Of a stretch of 64,000 nucleotides of DNA, positions 60,575-64,000 are shown in pieces. The stretch spans positions 434,001 through 498,000 of the forward strand of contig CAVSQS010000005.1 in assembly GCA_963730165.1 (NCBI GenBank), given 5' to 3'. The notes under the pieces were generated by a model, which was given only the letters and a program-made list of their open reading frames with translations, did not search any database and was not told the origin of the DNA. Source of the stretch: DASSQJ01 sp963730165. GTDB taxonomy: Bacteria > Actinomycetota > Actinomycetes > Actinomycetales > Dermatophilaceae. The stretch's first letter is position 1. Every line of letters begins with the position of its first letter. The translations under genes were made by a program, and so were the position numbers.

Positions 60575-62419
60575 TCAGCCGACGACGTCGGCTGCCGCGA
60601 GCCACTCGAGCTCGAGCGCCTCGCGCTCGTCGACGACGTCCCTGAGCTCACGGTTGAGACCGAGCACGCGCTCGTGGTCGGTCGCGGACTCGGCCATCGC
60701 CGCGTGGAGGCGGTCCTCGCGCTCGGCCAGTCGGGAGAGCTGGCGCTCCACGCGCGCCATCGCCTTGCGCGCCTCGCGCACCTCGGCCGGTGACGGGCCC
60801 GGGGACGCCGGCGGGGTGGGCCCGGCGGGCTCGGAGGGTTCCGGCCGGTCCGCGGCATGGGCAAGTTCGGACCGCACCCCCTCCCCCCGCGCGACGAGCT
60901 CGCCGCGAAGCCGGAGGTACTCCTCGACACCACCGGGGAGGTCACGCAGCCGACCATCGCCGAGCAGCGCCATCTGCCGGTCGCAGACCCGCTCGAGGAG
61001 GTACCTGTCGTGCGAGACGACGACGAGCGTGCCGGCCCACCCGTCGAGCAGGTCCTCGAGCGAGGTGAGGGTCTCGATGTCGAGGTCGTTCGTCGGCTCG
61101 TCGAGCAGGAGGACGTTCGGCTCGTCCATGAGCAGCCGGGTGAGCTGGAGGCGTCGGCGCTCACCCCCCGAGAGGTCGCCCACGCGGGTCTGCTGGCGGG
61201 GGCCGGTGAACCCCAACCGCTGGGCGAGCTGGGAGGCCGAGAGCTCGGTGCGACCGAGCCGCACCACGGACCGGACGTCCTCGACGGCCTCGATGACGCG
61301 CCGCTCGCGCCAGGCGTCGAGCTCGCGGACCTCCTGGGTCAGCATCGCGAGGCGGACGGTGACCCCGACCGTGCGGGTGCCCGCAGCCAGCGGGTGCTCA
61401 CCGGCCACGGCCCTCAGCAGGGTCGACTTGCCCGCGCCGTTGACGCCGACCAGGCCGATCCGATCGCCCGGCCCGAGGCGCCAGGTGACCCGGTCGAGCA
61501 GCACTCGGTCGCCGACCGCGACCGTGGCGTCGACGAGGTCGACGACGTTCTTGCCCAGACGGGTCGTCGCGAACCGCATCAGCTCGACGTCGTCGCGGGG
61601 CGGCGGCTCGTCGGCGATCAGCGCGTTCGCGGCCTCGACACGAAACCTCGGCTTGCTCGTGCGGGCGGGGGCTCCCCGGCGCAGCCAGGCCAGCTCCTTG
61701 CGCAGGAGGTTGTCGCGACGCTCGGCGAGGACGCCGGCCATCCGCTGGCGCTCGGCGCGGGCGAGGACGTAGGCGGCGTACCCGCCCTCGTACTGGTGCA
61801 CCCGACCGGCGTCGACCTCCCACGTGCGGGTCGCGACGGCATCGAGGAACCACCGGTCGTGGGTGATGACGACGAGCCCCGTGTCGGGTCGGCCGTGGAC
61901 GCCGGCGAGGTACGCGGCCAGCCAGGCCACGCCCTCGACGTCGAGGTGGTTGGTCGGCTCGTCGAGGAGGAGCAGGTCGGGCGCAGCGACGAGCAGCGCT
62001 GCCAGGGCGACCCGTCGCCGCTCCCCTCCCGACAGCTGGCCGACCGGCCCGTCGAGGCCGCCGACGACGGGAGCGTCGAGCCCGCCGAGGAGACCGGTGA
62101 GGACGTCACGCACACGGGGTCGGGCAGCCCACTCGTGCTCGGCGAGATCACCGAGCACCACCGCACGGACGCTCGCGCCCCGGGGGAGGGTGTCGTCCTG
62201 GGTCAGCACTCCGGTGGTCAGGCCACCGACCCGCGCGACCCGCCCCGCGTCGACACCGAGGATCCCGGCGAGCACGCGCAGCAGGGTGGTCTTCCCTCCC
62301 CCGTTCCGGCCGACGACACCGATCCGGTCGCCTCCGCCGACGCCGAGCGAGACGGCGTCGAGCACCTGGGCGGTGCCGAGCGCGAGGGACGCGCGCTCGA
62401 CCGAGACGAGACTGGCCAC
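60575..62419 (-). CDS. ABC-F family ATP-binding protein (Uup-like/ribosome-associated)
   Basis: A 614-residue soluble protein with two ABC domains and no membrane segments. Domain 1 has GRNGGGKTTLLRVLAG and VGQLSGGERRRVALAA; domain 2 has GVNGAGKSTLLRAVAG and GDLSGGERRRLQLTRL. Each ends with LLLDEPTNHLD/LLLDEPTNDLD. An Arg-rich P-site-tRNA-interaction-type linker lies between them, and a coiled-coil C-terminus (VRGE-type helices with REARKAMARVERQLSRLAER) resembles Uup. ABC-F proteins rescue or tune ribosomes, some giving antibiotic tolerance. It starts with GTG and lies 57 bp after ispE. Confidence 0.93.
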   Translation of the reverse strand: MASLVSVERASLALGTAQVLDAVSLGVGGGDRIGVVGRNGGGKTTLLRVLAGILGVDAGRVARVGGLTTGVLTQDDTLPRGASVRAVVLGDLAEHEWAARPRVRDVLTGLLGGLDAPVVGGLDGPVGQLSGGERRRVALAALLVAAPDLLLLDEPTNHLDVEGVAWLAAYLAGVHGRPDTGLVVITHDRWFLDAVATRTWEVDAGRVHQYEGGYAAYVLARAERQRMAGVLAERRDNLLRKELAWLRRGAPARTSKPRFRVEAANALIADEPPPRDDVELMRFATTRLGKNVVDLVDATVAVGDRVLLDRVTWRLGPGDRIGLVGVNGAGKSTLLRAVAGEHPLAAGTRTVGVTVRLAMLTQEVRELDAWRERRVIEAVEDVRSVVRLGRTELSASQLAQRLGFTGPRQQTRVGDLSGGERRRLQLTRLLMDEPNVLLLDEPTNDLDIETLTSLEDLLDGWAGTLVVVSHDRYLLERVCDRQMALLGDGRLRDLPGGVEEYLRLRGELVARGEGVRSELAHAADRPEPSEPAGPTPPASPGPSPAEVREARKAMARVERQLSRLAEREDRLHAAMAESATDHERVLGLNRELRDVVDEREALELEWLAAADVVG

Positions 62420-62476
62420 CGCGTGACCCTACCCGGCCTGCGAGCAGGGCCCGCCGACCGGGGCAGCGGCCGGTGG

Positions 62477-63406
62477 TCAGTCGACCCGGTGGGGGATGAC
62501 GTGAGCGCCGTGGACGGGTCCGGTCGCCCTCCGGACGTCGCGCACGACCCCCGACGCCGTGAGGGCGACGGCCAGGTCGATGCCGGCCTCGTTGTCCTCG
62601 ACGAGGAAGGCGATGGTCGGTCCCGAGCCGGACACCACCCCGCCGAGGGCGCCGTACTCCATGCCCGAGGCGAGCACCTCTGCGAGTGCGGGCCGCAGCG
62701 AGACCGCGGCCTCCTGGAGGTCGTTGGCCAGCTGCGGCGCGAGCTCGCGCGGGTCACCCGTGCGCAGGGCGGCCATGAGGGCCGGGTTGGCGACCGGCTC
62801 GGGCACGTCCGTGCCACGGCGCAGGCGGTCGCACTCGGCGTACACCTCCGGCGTCGAGAGGCCCCCCTCCGCGAGCGCGAGCACCCAGTGGTAGGTGCCG
62901 CGCGCGAGTACCGGTGCCAACAGCTCGCCGCGGCCGCTGCCCACCGCGGTGCCGCCCGTCACGAGGAAGGGGACATCGCTGCCGAGGTCGGCCCCCACGT
63001 CCTCGAGCCCCTCCTTGTCGAGGCCGAGCTCCCAGAGGTGGTCGAGCGCCACGAGGGTCGCAGCGGCATCGGCCGAGCCGCCGGCCATCCCGCCGGCGAC
63101 CGGGATCCCCTTGCGGATGCTCACGTGCACCGGCTGGCCGTCGAAGCGGTCCTGCAGCAGCCGCGCCGCTCGCAGCGCGAGGTTGTCCTCGCCGACCGGC
63201 ACGGAGGCGGCGAGCGGACCCGAGACGCTGACCCCCCACTCGTCGGCGACACCCACGGTGACCTCGTCGTAGAGGCTCACCGCGTGGTACACGGTGGACA
63301 GGGAGTGGTAGCCGTCGTCGCGCAGCGGCCCGACGAGGAGCTCCAGGTTGACCTTGGCGGGGACCCGCACCGTCACGGGGCCGGGCACGAGGGGGGCCGA
63401 GGTCAT
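62477..63406 (-). CDS. ispE: 4-(cytidine 5'-diphospho)-2-C-methyl-D-erythritol kinase
   Basis: A 309-residue GHMP kinase of the MEP isoprenoid pathway. VRVPAKVNLELLVGPLRDDGYH carries the conserved Lys and substrate loop, IPVAGGMAGGSADAAATL is the GHMP ATP loop and VVSGSGPTIAFLV the C-terminal motif. It starts 9 nt after the rsmA stop, the standard rsmA-ispE arrangement in actinobacteria. Confidence 0.96.
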   Translation of the reverse strand: MTSAPLVPGPVTVRVPAKVNLELLVGPLRDDGYHSLSTVYHAVSLYDEVTVGVADEWGVSVSGPLAASVPVGEDNLALRAARLLQDRFDGQPVHVSIRKGIPVAGGMAGGSADAAATLVALDHLWELGLDKEGLEDVGADLGSDVPFLVTGGTAVGSGRGELLAPVLARGTYHWVLALAEGGLSTPEVYAECDRLRRGTDVPEPVANPALMAALRTGDPRELAPQLANDLQEAAVSLRPALAEVLASGMEYGALGGVVSGSGPTIAFLVEDNEAGIDLAVALTASGVVRDVRRATGPVHGAHVIPHRVD

Positions 63407-63415
63407 GGCATCACC

Positions 63416-64000
63416 CTAGCCAGCACCTCGTCCTGCTCCCGCGGAGGCGATCCGGGCGAAGTCGGCGACGTCGAGCTGCTCTCCCCTGGTCCGCGGGTCC
63501 ACGTCCGCGGCGACGAGGGCGGCCTCCGCCGCGGCCGGCGAACCAGCCCATCCGGCAAGTGCCGCACGGAGGGACTTGCGGCGCTGGGCGAAGGCGGCGT
63601 CGACGACGCGGAAGACCTCCTCGCGCGAGACCTCCGAGGCCGGCGGCTCGCGGCGGGTGAGCGCGACGAGCCCGGAGTCGACGTTGGGGACCGGCCAGAA
63701 CACCCCCCGCGGCACCCGGCCGGCGAGCCGGACGTCCGCGTACCAGGAGGCCTTGACGCTCGGCACCCCGTAGGTGCGCGACCCGGGCGGGGCGGCGAGC
63801 CGCTCGGCCACCTCGAGCTGGACCATGACGAGCACGCGCTCGATGGTCGGGAACCGCTCGAGGAGGCGCAGCACGACCGGGACGGACACGTTGTACGGAA
63901 GGTTGGCGACGAGCGCGGTCGGCGGCGGACCGGGCAGCTCGGTGACGCCGAGGGCATCGGCGGGCACGACCTCGAGCCGGTCGGCGAGGCCAGGGGCGTG
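63416..64000 (-). CDS. rsmA: 16S rRNA (adenine1518-N6/adenine1519-N6)-dimethyltransferase, 5' end outside window
   Basis: The C-terminal ~194 residues of RsmA/KsgA, which dimethylates two adenosines in helix 45 of 16S rRNA. Visible are the catalytic motif LVANLPYNVSVPVVLRLLE, VMVQLEVAERLAAPPGSRTYG and GVFWPVPNVDSGLVAL, then the C-terminal helical domain ending AQRRKSLRAALAGW. The frame continues past the right edge, so the SAM-binding N-terminus is missing from the window rather than broken. Confidence 0.95.
   Translation of the reverse strand, partial: HAPGLADRLEVVPADALGVTELPGPPPTALVANLPYNVSVPVVLRLLERFPTIERVLVMVQLEVAERLAAPPGSRTYGVPSVKASWYADVRLAGRVPRGVFWPVPNVDSGLVALTRREPPASEVSREEVFRVVDAAFAQRRKSLRAALAGWAGSPAAAEAALVAADVDPRTRGEQLDVADFARIASAGAGRGAG

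Overview
The window is 64 kb of very GC-rich DNA with dense, often 4-nt-overlapping genes. Its conserved gene order (mfd, surA-like lipoprotein, mazG, eno, divIC, DUF501, ppx; glmU, prs; rplY, pth; rsmA, ispE, ABC-F) points to an actinobacterium, most likely order Micrococcales and perhaps Intrasporangiaceae. The taxonomic placement is inferred from gene order and protein style, not from a database search.

Layout. (1) 1-14.9 kb is a housekeeping block: SGNH hydrolase (cut at the window edge), RidA, thiolase, Bax1/YccA, a short-armed tRNA-Leu(TAA), ppx, DUF501, divIC, enolase, pseudouridine catabolism (psuK-psuG), mazG, a SurA-like lipoprotein and mfd. (2) 14.9-32.9 kb is a large exopolysaccharide locus: a Wzz/tyrosine autokinase, six glycosyltransferases, a flippase, an epimerase/dehydrogenase, a second Wzz-like protein, a Wzy-like polymerase and a secreted protein with two duplicated beta-helix halves. 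Embedded in it is a PqqD-like protein, an HPr-kinase-like P-loop protein and two family-5 nucleotidyltransferase proteins. Such genes normally belong to peptide-modification systems, and they are the most interesting content here. (3) 33-42 kb is housekeeping again: pth, rplY, an EamA transporter, a CGNR regulator, prs, glmU and a HerA-like ATPase. (4) 40.4-46.3 kb is a complete fructose PTS operon (DeoR regulator, fruK, fructose IIABC, HPr, EI), followed by a hypothetical protein and an orphan intradiol dioxygenase.

(5) 48.25-54.32 kb is a compact integrated element of about 6.1 kb inserted in the 3' end of tRNA-Gln(TTG). It has 47-bp flanking repeats, paired arm-type repeats near both ends, an HUH-type RepSA-like replication initiator behind a perfect 16-bp inverted repeat, an excisionase and a tyrosine integrase. 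Its cargo is a secreted S1 protease and a lipoprotein, both visibly lower in GC. No FtsK/TraB transfer gene is present. (6) 54.4-58.4 kb is a second polysaccharide group: a fused PssD/PssE-type glycosyltransferase, the initiating phosphoglycosyltransferase and an LCP ligase. (7) 58.5-64 kb holds TetR and MarR regulators, a trans-aconitate-methyltransferase-like enzyme, an ABC-F protein, ispE and the 3' part of rsmA.

The two polysaccharide groups complement each other. The initiating sugar transferase and the LCP attachment enzyme lie in the second group. The polymerase, flippase, chain-length proteins and most glycosyltransferases lie in the first. Together they can form a Wzx/Wzy-type route to a surface polysaccharide.
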